A stretch of DNA of 64,000 bases from Callaeas wilsoni (GCA_013398955.1 VWPU01017660.1:124001-188000); one strand, 5' to 3'. Positions 1 through 12,406 are shown, counted from the stretch's first letter. The notes: a model not told the origin generated them from the sequence alone. Translations and numbers: made by a program.

Positions 1-52
1 GGAACTAGATCATCTCTAAGGTCCCTTCCAACCCAAAGCATTCCATGATTCC
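1..52 (+). repeat. CR1 LINE 3' end, cut by the window edge
   Basis: The window opens inside the last ~50 bases of a plus-strand CR1 element. The order aactagatcat, aaggtcccttccaaccc, attccatgatt is the standard 3' terminus of avian CR1 elements of the type seen whole at 53093-53451. The body lies outside the window, so its length and age cannot be judged. Confidence 0.8.
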
Positions 53-989
53 CAGCAAAATGCAGCAGAGGATGAACACTGCTCGTGTCACCAGGTGTAA
101 TAGCCATGGTGAGCTCTCTAGAAGGAGAATAAGTTCTTAGTCCAAGGCCGCAGTTGCTGCTGCACAGCTCAATGGTATAATTAGAGTTAATACCAGATAA
201 GCTTTCGGCTCCACAAAGTCTTCCAGGATGTAATTTTCCACACAGCTTAAATGTTGACCCATATCTCATTATGTTTTATGAGCCCAAAATGCGAACAGTA
301 CGGGCTACATATTTAAAAGAAATAATACTTCCCAAATGTCCAGCTACCTAAAGCAAAGCCATCTGGCTGACTGGACAGGTGACCAAAGCCCTCATGGATG
401 TGACAAGATGACACTGGTTGGTGACAAAGTGGGCCAGACCTGACCTCTCAGAGGTTACCTCCTCAACCCAAGGGGATGTGAAGAACCCAGGCAGGACAGC
501 ACTGTGCAATCCCAACCTGGGAAATGACTTGCAGCAGATGTGTCCCTTTGCTGTCACCAGACTGCCAGGTGTGCCACAAAGGTGGTTCTCTCACATGGGA
601 GTGATGTCATGCATCAGGGGGGAAGGCTGTGCATCATTTACTTGTTAACCTTTCCTGGCATGCCAAGTATTTTCACTTTTGTTCTGGGTCAAGGAGTGCT
701 AAAGATGGAGCAGAGTGTTTGGCACATTGTGGAGGAGCTGTTGGAGAGGACCTGCCTTCTGCCAACCAGATGTGGGAGCTGGGAGTTGGGGGAGTGGTGC
801 TTAAAAGAGAACGAACCTGACCAATGATTCCCTCAATCTTAACCACAAATCTTGTTCCTTTCCTTCTCATCAGGTGTCATCCTGCCAGTCCTCCAGATTT
901 TTTTCCCACCAACAGGAAACAAGTAGATAAAAAACTGTGTTTTAGTGGAAATCTCCTCCCCCTTAAAAAAAACCCCAATAAATCAATCA
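53..989. other. No recognisable gene or repeat
   Basis: Mixed-composition DNA with overlapping short open frames on both strands (the longest is 95 codons). None has a recognisable domain, a splice context or a consistent frame. A short A-rich run lies near 964-985. I see nothing else. Confidence 0.5.
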
Positions 990-1058
990 AAGAATCATGA
1001 AATACCCTGAGTGGGAAGGGTCTCAGGAGGATCATGAAGTCCAACTCTTGAATCTAAC
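990..1058 (-). repeat. CR1 fragment, 'ccctgagtgggaaggg' subfamily
   Basis: Read on the plus strand, agaatcatgaaataccctgagtgggaaggg followed within 25 bases by gatcatgaagtccaactc is the reverse complement of a CR1 3' end. It is the same subfamily as the fragment at 57873. Only the terminal ~65 bases are recognisable. Confidence 0.6.
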
Positions 1059-1138
1059 CCAAGCCTAAGTCTCTCAGCTTTTGAGGGGAGAGATGAGAGA
1101 GAACGGCACATGAAGGCAAGAGCAGCGTGTAGAGCAGC

Positions 1139-1205
1139 CAGAATCATGAAATCATGGAATGGTTTGGGCTGGAAGGGACCTGAGAGGTCACCAAAACAAG
1201 GCCGA
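1139..1205 (-). repeat. CR1 3' fragment
   Basis: The segment contains gaatcatgaaatcatgg then aatggtttgggctggaaggg, the reverse-complement signature of a CR1 3' terminus from a different subfamily than the fragment 80 bases upstream. Similarity fades after about 1200, so this is a short, probably old piece. Two CR1 tails this close suggest nested or clustered insertion. Confidence 0.65.
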
Positions 1206-2714
1206 GCAGTGCACTCTGTCCATGCCACCCCGCTTCAGGTGGTTATCTCAGGCACACGTGGGACCTGTCACGTTGCCCTTGCCTTATCAATGGAAGAAAT
1301 AGGTACCTCCAGAGGGCAATTTAAACCTCAGGTGGATTAAAGTGCCCTTTGGCACTAAGCAGTTCAATAGTGCCTGAAATTAGCCAGGATGAATCTGGAC
1401 CTTAATCAGCAAATGGACTTTTCATTCCATGAAAAGTGTCAAGATTGCAAATTATTTTTCATTTCAAATGAGGACCAAAAAAATCCTCCACCATTTCATT
1501 TTCCGCATGATTTATTTTTAAATTCATTTGAGTTAATCAAAATATATATTTTCAGTCCCTTCAAAACATTCCCATTTAATTTTACACATCTTTAATTTGT
1601 CTAAACATAAACTGCATTTTAAAAATTAAAAGTTTTCCCTCCAAGGAGAAAGAACAAACTCCTTTGGTTTGCACCTGCCAAAGTCAGACACCTAATATTA
1701 TTTCCCTCATGCTATTTAAAACAAAGATTCCTCAAAATTTATCCACTTTCACGCAGAAAAATAAGCAGTTTTCATCAAGGTGATGACATTTTCCTAGAAG
1801 ATGCAGTGGTATTTTCTGAGCCACTTAGGGTTGGCATGGCTTAACTACCCTAGAGAGGAAGATAAGTCAAGGGCTGGACAGGGCTTTGGTGAGGGACCGT
1901 TCATCCCAGAGCAGGTGAACACTTTGAAAAGGACAAGGTGCCCATCTCCTTCCTAAAACGTGCTCTCCTGTTTGACTATGGCTTGACTAATGTGGCTCTG
2001 CTAGAAATATCAATCTCCAGCAAAAAGTCTTGCAGCACACAGTTCGAGAGGGAAGGGAGGAGGAGAGGGGAAAAACCCACCGACAAATTAGTTCTCTGAT
2101 AGTTTTCAAATGTTCAGAATGTCAATCTCCTGGCAACACGTGCACGTGGCACATAGACCTCGGCTTTCTGGAGTCCCCACAGCATCTTTTCAAGTAATCT
2201 ACGGGAGAATAGAAGGATGTGGCCTTGGAAAAAACCCTCTAAGTGCATAAACAGCTGTGGCCACATTTCCTACGTCTGACATCTCAAGGTTGCTGCAAGA
2301 GGGGAGAATAAGGACAAACAAGGCTTGAACACAGGCTCTCCATAGGAAAGTATTTCCCATGTGTTGGTTGTTTGTTAAAGAGTTCAGCAACTCAATTTGC
2401 AGAAGGATTTTAGCTGATTCCTGGTAGCTGCTTTCTGTACTAGCAGCGGTGTAGAAGATTTCTGTGCTGCCTACCTGCAGTTCCGTGTGGACACCTGAGT
2501 ACACCCTGTGTGGATGTTTGACCAGATAAAGTTATAGATGTGGTAAAATGCAGTCAAATAAACATCCTTCCTCACATGAGTGGACTTAAAAGGGTGATGA
2601 GCATCACACAGAGTGACCACAACAGCCAGGATCACTACTCAATCTTGAGGATAATCCCAGCGTTTTGGTTACTGTCATAGCTACTCCACATTTGACACTT
2701 GGTATCACACCAGT
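1206..2714. other. No recognisable gene; AT-rich stretch 1389-1780
   Basis: The 1389-1780 part is AT-rich with runs of T and A. The rest is ordinary mixed DNA. Open frames stay at or below 101 codons and show no domain. No repeat family was recognised. Confidence 0.5.
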
Positions 2715-3311
2715 ATGGCCAAGGAGGCAAATAATTTCCAAACTGGGAATGAAACAGTCCTTGTCTGGGGCAGGTCTAACAACACAGCCTCACCTCTGGA
2801 ACGCCACCAAATCCAAGTGGCTGGCGTAGCCATTAGTGCCTCCTGGTTAGCTCATCATCCCACAGAGAGGCCTGAGCATCCACGCCAGGAGAGGCGTCTG
2901 TGCAATGCACGCTTCTACCGAACCTGCATTGGGGCTGGGGACTCATCCTGCACCAGGAAGGATCTCCAGAACAAAAGCCGTAAGGCCAAGCAGAACCCCC
3001 TCAGTCTGGAGGGAGCACAGGCGCTGGGCAGCCTCTCCTGGAGCTCCAAGCTGTGCTTCCTCCACGCCTGGCTGGACAGGGGAAACGAGAACCATCTATC
3101 CACGCAGGCAATGCCCACAGGCACCGAGCCCTCCACCCTCTCCCAGCCCTTCCTGGAGCCTCAGGCAGCAGGGTCAGAGGAGCCTGGGCAGCACATCGGG
3201 CAGCGCTGGCCTCCGAGGAGCTGCCCCAGCAGCCAGAGGTTGCTGAAGCGAAGCTTCGCTCCCCGTCACAGGCTGCAGGGAAGGACAGATGGCACCGAAG
3301 CGGCGCCCTGA
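2715..3311 (+). other. Open frame of 198 codons, not supported as a gene
   Basis: This is one of the longer ATG-initiated frames outside the minisatellite. The predicted product is basic and low in complexity towards its C terminus, with many Ser, Pro, Arg and Gln residues. It has no signal peptide, membrane segment or motif that I recognise. Frames of 113 and 87 codons on the same strand and 73 on the other overlap it, as expected of GC-rich DNA poor in stop codons. No promoter or poly(A) signal stands out. I list it only because of its length and think it is a chance frame. Confidence 0.12.
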
Positions 3312-6300
3312 GCTGACACAGAGCAAGCTGCCTGCTGCGGGATGAGCCTGCACACCAGCAGAGCTGCTCCTACACTTGTCTTGATGCAGCTTATAGAAAT
3401 CCTAGTGCCATGCTGCTCCTGGTGTTCCGTTTGGCCAAACTCCGCACTCCTCACGCAACCGAACCCAGGGATAACTCTGGCTCCGGGATGCATCCCACCA
3501 GTACGAATGCAAATCAGCCCTTTGCTGGAGGCAGCCTGCGAGGCTGTTTGCTGAGCACTTCATCAGGGTGCAGAGGAGCTGCCGGGGCTGCGGCAGGTGA
3601 CGCCAGCTGTTGTGGAAAATGAGCAGAGAGCAGGAGGCCGAGGCTCCCTCTATTCCCCTTGCTGGGCTCAGCTCTCCATAATCCTTAAAAAGGGAGGAAA
3701 GAAAACAAAACAAAGCCCCTCTGCATCAGCCTGTTTTGGCCATACATCCTCCCTACTGCAATGGCACTCGGGCCATCGCAGCAACCCAATGAAGTGTTGC
3801 TGTAATTAAGGTTTAATGGAGCTGCAAGGCTGTGTCATAGCAAAGAGCCTTATAACAGAGGTGGAATGCAATTTACTACCCACCAGGTAGAGAGCAATAA
3901 ATCTGCAATATTTATTGGCAAGAGAGAGAAATGTGATCCAGAATTCCATATGCTGGGTTGGGGGAGGAGAAGAACATCACTTCCAAGGGGGAAAAGTTCC
4001 TCGACTGCTCTCACTCTCTCAGTGTTGTGTCTTGAAACAGGGCTAGCGCTGATGGGCTGGTGGCCATTCCCAAGGATCCCAGAGCACCTTCCACGCTGCA
4101 GGCAGGCCACACCAGGCTGCTCCGAGGGCAGGGAGTGGCAGCTGGTACCCTGTCACTTCAGGAGGGGAGGGGATGCTGTGACCAGCACATCTGGCCAACC
4201 CTGCATTCCTGCAATATGAGCCCCAGGATAATGTGAACACAAAACCTCGGGGCCAGCCCCACAGCTGGGGTAAGCCAGCACAGCCACACTGATTTGCACC
4301 CATGGAGTGGCTGGCCTCAGGCTCTGCTTCACCTCTTCCACTTGAAACTTGTGGGCAGGCAGTAAACTGAGCGGTATTCAATTTATTGCCCTCGAAAGGG
4401 GGAAAGGCTGAGCGGCCTGTGGAGCTGAGCCTGCTGTTCCCGCAGAATGGAGGCATTTCCAGCCTGCTGCTCGAGACCTTTAAACTATCCCTTCTGCTGC
4501 TGAGACTTCAGGAAAGCATCTGGAGCACTTCCACTGACAAATCTGGATTAAAAAAAAATAAAATCACACTCCAGTGTCACACGGAGTGCAATGACACTAT
4601 GGAAGGGTGGTGAAAGGATGCCACTGACCATCCTTAAGGCACAGACAGAAGTCAGAACTAGAGAAGATCCATGTTTCTGGAAAACCTTGAACTGCACAAA
4701 TGTCCCATCATAAGACACGTGTCCGTATGTAAAGGAGACATACACCCAGCACTTGCAATGCATGGCTCTCTCCATTAATTTTTAAGCTGAGAAGGGGTGC
4801 ACGTGTGGGAATAGGACACACAACTTTTCACTGTCCTGAGGTGAACAACCAAATGCCAGCATCTGAGAAATACCTCCATCAGATAAAGCCAACCACAGAA
4901 CGACTGGCAGGTAGAAGAGCACCCAGGGAAAATCCCCAGCCCTGGAAGGTGCTGAGTACCTGGAGAGTGTGGGAATGACAAATGGCTGCTCCCTCCCGTG
5001 GGACCTGATTAGCTGCTTCCTACATGCCCAACAGACATTTTCTCTTTGAGCAAAACAAGCAGCAGGTGGCTTGTCCTGCCTTCCAAAAGGGCTGTGGCAG
5101 ATGCAGGGCTGTACTAGAGGGGAAGCTAAGGTTTCACATCCCCAAATTCCCTGCTAGTTAACTGGCTTGGTGGTGGGTCACCAAGATTTGTTTGTGTGCG
5201 TGTGCAAGTGTCAGAAACCAAGCAAAGAACAAGAGGGAGTTTTCCAACAAGATTAATCCTCTACCAGAGCTGGCTGTGTCCCAGGAGTGACTCTCAGAAA
5301 CACTGGCATAAATCTACAATTAATGCTGTTTGCTTCAGTGGAGCTGCTTGGGACATAATTGACAGCAATGTTTGGCCCACTTGGTGCTGATCCCATGGCT
5401 TATACTCTCATTTTCCCCTCTCCCAACACATTTCCCAGATGGATTTCCAGCTCCTCTCCACAGTTCAAGTATTTAGGGGTGCAGAACTCCATCTCTCCAC
5501 AGGAGCAATTCCTGCTGAAGGAGAAGAGGCGCTGGCAGCGACCCTGCTTGTCCCTGGTACCATCTGTTGTAACTGTGTGGTGACATCAGTGCTCTGGCTC
5601 CTGTCAGCCCGAGGTGACAGGGCCACGGGCCCTTCATGTGCTTCCAGCCTCTCAGCAGGAGCCTGGTGCAGACTCTGGCAGCGTTTCAAGGCAGTGTCCG
5701 AGCTCACCACGACCCTGCCAGGGTGATAACCTTGGCCATATCTGCCCAGGCAAAGGGTTCAAAGGCTCCTTGTGGGGCTGGCTTCCAAGTGGAAAAAGTC
5801 CATCGTTTATTGACTGCAGTTACCACCAGCTGGGAGTGCACTGCAGAGGCTCAGCCCCTCAAGGAACACTGGAGAAATGGGACATCTACCCAGAACGCAG
5901 GCTCCTGGGCTGAAAGGGGTTGTGTTAGCAGGCAGATTTTTAGTTCATCACCTTTCATCAAGTTTTTCAAATGTTTCAGAGCAAGCTTTTCCCCCCAGCC
6001 TGCTCAGCCGCAGGTTTCTGTGGCCCTGGGTATTCAAGCACCACACATGTGGGGCAGCAACAGCCTGGGTGTTGTATTAGAAGAGGTTCAGAGAGCAAAA
6101 TGAGGGTTTTCTTCCCATCCTTAGGCTTAGACCATAATTGTAAGACCCTGTCAGGTCCTATCTGGATTCCCTGGTGTGCACCTGTAAGCTACATAGTTTT
6201 GGGAAGCCAGGATTGCCTGGGAAGGCTGAAGCCTTATTTCCTTGGCATTCAGGAAAGGAAGGTAAGCTCCACCATTTCTATAATACATTCTATGCAAAAA

Positions 6301-7303
6301 TCTCTTTGTTGCCTCAAGCTTTTCACAGTGATCAGGGCTCAGGTCACACTAGGGTGGTGGGGACACTCAGTGACCCCTCCTGAGCTCTCCAAGCACCACA
6401 GTGAACCCCCAAGACATTGGGACTTGGTTACACTTCACTTGGCACACACAGTGCCAAGTGCCAGGGGCCTCCTGTGACCCCTTCCAGAACCTGAGACACT
6501 TTTTGGAAATTGGAAAGGATACAGAGAGGCTGTTTGGGATTGTCCCCAACCTCTTCCCACAGCTGCCCTGAACTCTTGCACTGCACCACCCTCCTGCTCA
6601 GGGCAGGGGACCCTCACAACTCAGCCTTCAACCCCTTCACTGCCAGGCTGAGACCAAACTGCTCACATGGGTCAGCTCAAAGCTCCCTTTGATGGTCCAG
6701 ATGATCTCCAGGGCTCTTCTCCGAGCCAAACCTCCTCCATCCCCTGGAGCTCCCACAGCAGGGCCTGGCTGTAAAGCACTGAGGGCTAATCATCCTGAAA
6801 CCATTCCCGCTCCCAGAAAAGCTCTGTCTGGCTGAGGGCAGTCAGTTCCTCCCTCCTGGAGGCACTGCCTAAACACAGCAAAGATTTTGTTATTGGGTCG
6901 GGTTTTTATTCCTCCCTCCTTCTCACTGCCTACAGAGCCAAAGGGCCTGTTTGTTTTGCTGTTACTTATCAGAAAGGTTTATTTGCGATTGCTCGAGAGG
7001 GGAAAAAACCCTCTGTAGCCAGGGGCAGACAAGCTCAGTGCTCAGGAACATAATGGCTGCAGCCCGCGGGCCCATATGCTCGCCATCCTGCGAGGTGGAA
7101 GGCCAGCTCTGATCACATCCAGCTGCTGGGCATACGACTGATCAGGTATGGCTGGATGTCAGAAAAACCCACGGTCAGGTTGGCTGGGGGTTGAGGCAGG
7201 GAGGGGAACGGGCAAGGAGCTGTTTAAAGTGTGCTGCAGAACTGGGAATTTTCCCGTTTGGAGACGTCAGGGCTGCGAACGCAGACACATCTACAGCCCC
7301 CCG
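3312..7303. other. No recognisable gene or repeat
   Basis: About 4 kb of unique-looking DNA, with GC-richer parts near 3350-3620, 4050-4350 and 5500-5750. Overlapping open frames up to 168 codons have no recognisable domain. A compact segment near 7040-7090 has several CpGs but is too short to call an island. I see no RNA gene. Confidence 0.45.
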
Positions 7304-7336
7304 AAGGGAGGGAGGGAAGGAGGAGGAGGAGGAGGT
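7304..7336 (+). repeat. Purine-rich (GGGA/GGA)n microsatellite
   Basis: An uninterrupted purine run moves from GGGA units into six GGA triplets. It is a simple repeat that could adopt a triplex or partial G-quadruplex. A neighbouring 77-codon frame reads the triplets as glycine codons and is an artefact of the repeat. Confidence 0.85.
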
Positions 7337-7479
7337 TATATTTCCCCTGTCAGCTACTATAGCATCCTCTGGGCTTCATGAGAGAAAGAACGGGGCTTTC
7401 AGACTGCACTGAATAATTCCTGCATTTTTAGGTTCTTATTTCCTCCTCCCCGATGAATTAAGACCTAGGAATTCAGCTT

Positions 7480-7625
7480 GTTTGTTGTTGCTTTTGTTAC
7501 TGAATATCCATGAAAAGCTCAATGTCCCTGGGAACTAATTAGGTATTAACCCTGCATTATTACTGCATATCAGCCATGGAAACACACCATTTGGCTAAAT
7601 CTCCTTGAAATATGGAAATATTGAA
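7480..7625. promoter_or_regulatory. Candidate conserved non-coding block
   Basis: AT-rich DNA dense in homeodomain-like and related words (actaattagg, gcattattactgcatatc, ccatggaaacac, a near-CArG ccttgaaatatgg). The texture resembles vertebrate enhancer cores. This is inference from motif density only, and chance AT-rich DNA is a real alternative. Confidence 0.2.
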
Positions 7626-10600
7626 GGGTCAGGTGGAATGGCTAAAAACAAGTTAAAAAATAGGAAGATTCTGGGACAGGGCAGGAGAGGAGGAAATAGC
7701 TGAACAAAAACAACTACATGGTATCATTTTCTACAGTTTCTGCCACATCCTAAGGAAAGCTAACAGGTAGGAACAAATCTCTTTTTAAAAGAACAATGAG
7801 CTCTCACTGGGAATTGTGTCTGGGGGAGATGTGGGAGAGGTCGGGAGCTACACAGGATCTATTCCAGCCTAACCTCAACTGCTTTACTTGTTGTGTTCTT
7901 AGATCCTCAGCACCAGGATTTTTGGCAAGATACCTTTGGAAGAACACCTCAACCAGACCATACTTCCAAAGAGCTGAGCCTTCAGTGCTGGCAGGCAGTA
8001 ATTCTGTATTTTGGAGTATTGTCTTGCTCCTGTGCATGGCAACCTTTCACAGAAAGTCACTCCCCGACACAGAGACACAGACCACTAATGGCATGATAGG
8101 AATATGTGTGTACCTATCTATATTTTATTACTCATGCCATTTCAGGGGTTTGTAGGTAATTAACTCTCCATACTTATTCATCTCTTTTCCCTCAAAAATC
8201 TTCCCATTCCACTTAAAACCCTTATTTGTGGTCCAAGCAGCAGCACACTTAATCAGACTGACCAGGGCCACAGAGCCGCTTTGGAGAGGCCTTAAAATAG
8301 CTGAACACTCTAAACCCAAGCCATGGGAAATGGGATTGCTCCCATCCAGCCTCCCCAGGCCACAATGAGCCACATCCCCCTCTCGTACGGCTTCCGAGCT
8401 CCTGCTCCCCCAGTGACAGGGATCCAGCCCCTCAGACCTGAGTGTTTCTCCAACACTGTGTCAGCCCAGACACACTGACTCAAGCCAACACCACCGCTGA
8501 ACCAAAATATTTTGATTTGATAAAACAAACTCCTCAACTGTTTAGACTTTGGCTGAGCTGGCTCACAATGGAGGTTTTCCTTTTCAACTTCCCTATTTAT
8601 TCTCATCTCTGCCGTGGTGCAGTTGGGGTGAGCACAGCCAAACCCACTCCCTTCTCCTTTCCCCCGGTCCCAGGGAAAGGCCAGGTCCCCAGGACTGTCT
8701 CCCATTGCATGGAACCAACCCAACTGTGGATGGCTTCAGGAAACCCTACACATGGCTATAATGCAAAATTATTATTACAGCTCTTTGCTTTCCTGTTGCA
8801 TGAGCACTTCCCAGAAAGCCTGTATGGGAGTGAAAGGTCTCATTTCAACTGTTAATGGGTTTCCAGAAGGCAGTGTCCTTCCCAAAACATCCTTGTCTTC
8901 CTTTTTCAGTAAAACAACCCCGTGCCTCTCACAGCTCCCCATGCACAAACCGGCTCTCAGTGCTCACGGTGGGAGGTCTCTTCTCACATCAGATTAAAGC
9001 CAGACAGAATCAATTAAAGCAAAAAGGATGGGATCTGCTGAGATGACAGGAGGCATTTGGGGCAAAATCTCACAGCTGATGCAAGATAGATGCCATTGCC
9101 CAGGCTCTTGCTCCTCCATGGAAGCTGTGGCACATCATCTCTCCAGATGATTTCAGACTGCCAATCCTACCTAATTTCTTTTTTTCAGTGGCTCATGGTG
9201 CTAAATAGCAAGGAAGATACAAATCAGAGGATATGAATGTAGGAGATGATCAGAGGAGGGACTTTGGTAACTGGGAGGGATGAAGAACAGCTTTGCTTCC
9301 CTCCATTACTCAGGGATGACTAATTCCTGTGGGGCCCTGAGATAAGAAAACCAAACCCAGATTTTTCTATCTCACAGATGAACACATCATTGCTCCTTCT
9401 TAAGACTCATTCTTCACCTTCTATCCCTCCACAGACAACCCCTCAGGATCTCTTTTCTATATTTGCACCTATTCTATATCCCCTCAGAACCAGCCCGTGC
9501 CCACTCCTGGCTTTGTCCTGCAGTGACCCCAGGCCATTCCCTCGTGCCTTTCCGAGGGGAATGGCGAGGCCTGCAGCCCATCCAGCCCCTCAGCACAGAT
9601 GTTGGCTTTGTAACTTTACCCCCCACCCCAGTGAGCCGTTCCCCTCCCTCCCTCCTCAGCTGACATGCCATCCAATTTGTCACCTACAAGGGAGGTCAGG
9701 GTCCCGCTGGGTGCCCAACATCGCTCAGCTTGGGGCACTTAGTTACACATTTTTTCTCCCACTAAACAAGATGTTCATGCAGAGGAAGAACAAGGCAGAA
9801 CTGGCTTGAGAGAAGGACTGATACAGGCCCTGCCTGGTGGGGGAGGATTTTTCTTTGCTTCCCTCCCACCTAAATTCTCCCGGTAGCAGACACAGATTTC
9901 CAGGGGGAAATGTCTCTGCAAGATCCTGAGACCTTCAGCTTCCTCTGGGAGCAAGTAAGCAGCATTAGCTCCTAGGAGTTTGCCTTGCTTGGCTGATCTG
10001 TGGTGTGAACAGGCTCTAATTAGTCATTTAACTTAAGAACTAAGACTCCCAAGAGAAGATTTCAGAGGGGAATTCAGAGCTCTTCAGACTGAAATCATCA
10101 ACTGTGTAATGCAATTGCTCTGCATCTCCTTCTCACGAGCTCTGCCTCCTCTCCTCATTTGCCTATCTGTTAAAATTGGTGCTCTGAATACTTCCACAGC
10201 TTCTGGAGCCACCTGGGAAAATTCACATCCTGGATTTGGGCTGGGAGAGGAAGGTGTGGCTGTTCGAGGATGTGGGGCTGCTCCAGGTCTGCCTGATACA
10301 GCAGAGGGGACACACAAACTGCTTAAAAACTCCAGATTTCCAGCAAAGGCATTCCTAGAGCTCGATGCTCTCAGCACTAGACTTGAAATAGACTTTTAAG
10401 GCTGCTCTTCATTTAAATCCCCATCCAAGTATCAAACCTGAGCCCACATCTTCAAATGAGTCCAATATCAGCTGAACATTCCCACAACCCTGAGATTTAA
10501 TGATATTTTATTATAAGCAGCCTCAATGCACTGCTAGTGTTTGCTACTTTCCCAATGTACATCCCAGGGACAGGAAGACTGAATCTGTGGCATTCCCAGC

Positions 10601-10662
10601 TCCAGCATTTCCATGCTGAGTTACCTTAATACAGTATTTTCCCCAGATTGTACTATTCCTGG
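7626..10662. other. No recognisable gene or repeat
   Basis: About 3 kb of ordinary non-coding DNA. The longest open frames (137-143 codons near 8310-8855 and 9378-9809) overlap others on both strands and have no recognised domain. No CR1 tail, LTR or tandem array was seen. Confidence 0.45.
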
Positions 10663-10829
10663 TAGAATAGAGAACCATTAGAGATGGAAAAGACCTTTAA
10701 GATCAAGTAAGAAAGGTTGCAACCATTCCCCCAGCACTGCCAAGGCCACTACCAACCCCTGTTCCCAAGTGCCACATCTATGTGTCTTCTAAAATCCCTC
10801 CAGGACTGGGGGTTCCACCACTGCCCTGT
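10663..10829 (-). repeat. CR1 3' fragment
   Basis: The reverse-complement CR1 signature runs in order: accattagagatggaaaagacc, cagcactgccaaggccact, caagtgccacatctatgtg and a ccaccactgccctg end. This is the subfamily whose sense form contains 'gatgtggcactt...ggttt', related to the copy at 56150-56544. About 165 bases of the 3' region remain, with small indels indicating age. Confidence 0.85.
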
Positions 10830-10932
10830 AGTGAAGAGACAAGTGGAAACTTTGATCCCTACTGTGATTTTACATAATTCTAAACTCTTGTTTCCAGTAA
10901 ACCACGGCCCATCCAAGAGAATCCACCTAACC

Positions 10933-11007
10933 AGAAAACAAAACAAAACAAACAAACAAACCAACCCAAACAAAACAAAAAACCAAAACAAAACACCAAA
11001 AAAACCC
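10933..11007 (+). repeat. A-rich (AAAC/AAAAC)n low-complexity run
   Basis: A 75-base stretch of A and C made of AAACA, AAAC and AAAAC units with scattered CC interruptions. It lies 100 bases past the minus-strand CR1 piece, so it is not that element's tail. Open frames here encode Lys/Thr/Asn on one strand and Phe/Leu/Val on the other and are not genes. Confidence 0.85.
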
Positions 11008-11487
11008 ACCATATTAAAACCATGCTTATGTTGCCACAAATGAAAGGTGCCAGGCCTGCCATGGACTCAGCTCTCCCCATTTTTTGAGCCCAGCTCTGCA
11101 GCCAGTGTCACCCACAAGTGATGGCAATGCAGATCTCAGCAGGAAATGTTCAGTGTTCCTTGCACAGGGCACACACACAGGGCTTGACTGGTGGAATAAA
11201 CTCTGTGTGCCACTGCCTGGCTGGCCACAGCTGCACAAGAGAGAAAGGGGGAATCTCACCTGTCCTAAATACCTCTTTTGGTATGTTTTCGCTCTCCTAT
11301 TGAACAGCAGAATCACAAGATGCAGTGCCTAGAGAAAGTTAATGAACTCCTTCCAGAGTTCAGAGCCCACCATGGTGCTTTTTCCCACATGACACTGAAT
11401 TTAAGTGGAATTACAGTACCCACTCAGAAAAAGAAATTAAATCCTTGTATGCCCTTTGAAACATTCTGTGTCACATTAATAATGTTT
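11008..11487. other. No recognisable gene or repeat
   Basis: Ordinary mixed DNA with short overlapping open frames. Nothing recognised. Confidence 0.45.
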
Positions 11488-11690
11488 TATTCTGAGCCCT
11501 GGATTCCCCTGCCACAGGCAGGGACACCTTCCACTCTCCCAGGTTGCTCCAAGCCCCATCCAGCCTGGCCTTGGACACTTCCAGGGATCCAAGGGCAGCC
11601 ACAGCTTCTCCGGGAAACCTGTGCCGGGACCTCCCCATGCTCACAGGGAAGAGCTTTTTGCTAACAGCTCATCCAAACCCAGCCTCTGGC
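11488..11690 (-). repeat. CR1 3' fragment
   Basis: The reverse-complement CR1 order is clear: cctgccacaggcagggacacc, ttgctccaagccccatccagcc, ttggacacttccagggatcc, ggcagccacagcttctc, then a cacagggaagagctt-type end. The extreme 3' tail (the gattctatg end) is missing, so the copy is truncated at both ends. It abuts the CpG-rich segment at 11780. Confidence 0.9.
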
Positions 11691-11832
11691 AGCGGGGAGG
11701 AAGGAAAGGGTCAGCATGAGCTCCCCGAGTAGCGGTGGAAGCCCTCCATAACTCCTTGAAGAACACTCCGTTCCCTCCCCACGCACGCCGGCAAACCTTG
11801 ATGTGCAGACCTGCCTGACACGGCGTGGCCCA

Positions 11833-11851
11833 GGGAGGGAGGGAGGGAGGG
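11833..11851 (+). other. G-quadruplex motif, five GGG tracts
   Basis: Five GGG tracts are separated by single A residues. This meets the strictest G-quadruplex pattern with one-base loops, which are the most stable in vitro as a class. Its position inside the CpG-rich segment is typical of promoter quadruplexes. It may also simply be a (GGGA)5 microsatellite. Confidence 0.75.
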
Positions 11852-11904
11852 ATGCCCATCGGACCCAAGCCCCCCGGCCGAGCCCCAGCGCTCCGGCTGC
11901 TCAC

Positions 11905-11980
11905 CCAGGACCATGGACAGCAGTTCCCGGGGCGCGGCCGCCGCACGCCCGGCTCGCTCCGAGCCCAGCGCCGGGCACAC
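11905..11980 (-). other. Candidate first exon with splice donor
   Basis: On the minus strand the CpG-rich DNA contains an open frame starting MCPALGSERAG with a second in-frame ATG at 11914. Ten bases after that ATG the sequence reads CTGG/GTGAGC, a good match to a vertebrate 5' splice site, so an exon ending at 11905 is possible. The frame is rich in Ala and Arg, as GC-rich leaders often are. No downstream exon was recognised, and the plus strand also has an ATG here because CCATGG is palindromic. It is a hypothesis that needs transcript evidence. Confidence 0.2.
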
Positions 11981-12010
11981 GGCAGGAGGAGGTTTGGGTT
12001 CCTCGGCTAC

Positions 12011-12406
12011 ACCTTGAAAACACCCACACAGCGTGTCACGAGCCAGTTCTGCTCACCCTGAGCGCTGGAGCTCCTCGGGAAGCGCACAACAGCCCCAGGA
12101 ACATCCTGCAGCGTTCTGGTGAGCACCTCATAACAGGGCAGAGAACTTGGAATCTCTGCCCTGCTGTAAACAGAAGCCTGTTCCCTGCCCCACTGTCCTG
12201 ACAGTATCTAGGATGTAGTGACAGCACCCAGAGGAACACCTGTGGCTCTTTCAGCTTCCACCATAAGCAGCCCTTGGCTTTCAGGACACACTGTAAGGAT
12301 TTCTGTGCAAAGGACAAGTTGTTACACAGCCACATTTATTCCATATCACCACTTGTGCTAGAAGAATTCACCAAAAAAGAGTGTGACAGCACCACATAGG
12401 ATTTTT
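12011..12406. other. No recognisable gene or repeat
   Basis: Mixed DNA downstream of the CpG-rich segment; nothing recognised. Confidence 0.4.

Larger units (their letters stand above)
11780..12010. promoter_or_regulatory. CpG-island-like segment
   Basis: By eye there are roughly 20 or more CpG dinucleotides in about 230 bases, concentrated at 11930-11985 with a gcggccgc (NotI) core. Most of the window is CpG-poor, as is usual in vertebrates. In birds such segments commonly mark promoters or first exons, including those of long non-coding RNAs. A five-tract G-run lies inside (11833-11851) and a minus-strand ATG with a splice-donor-like sequence lies at 11899-11914. I see no TATA box. It could instead be an orphan CpG island or an enhancer. 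Confidence 0.5.

Noticed and set aside
10749..11080. Lys/Thr-rich and Phe/Leu-rich frames on opposite strands
   Set aside because: They are translations of the A-rich low-complexity run and a CR1 fragment.
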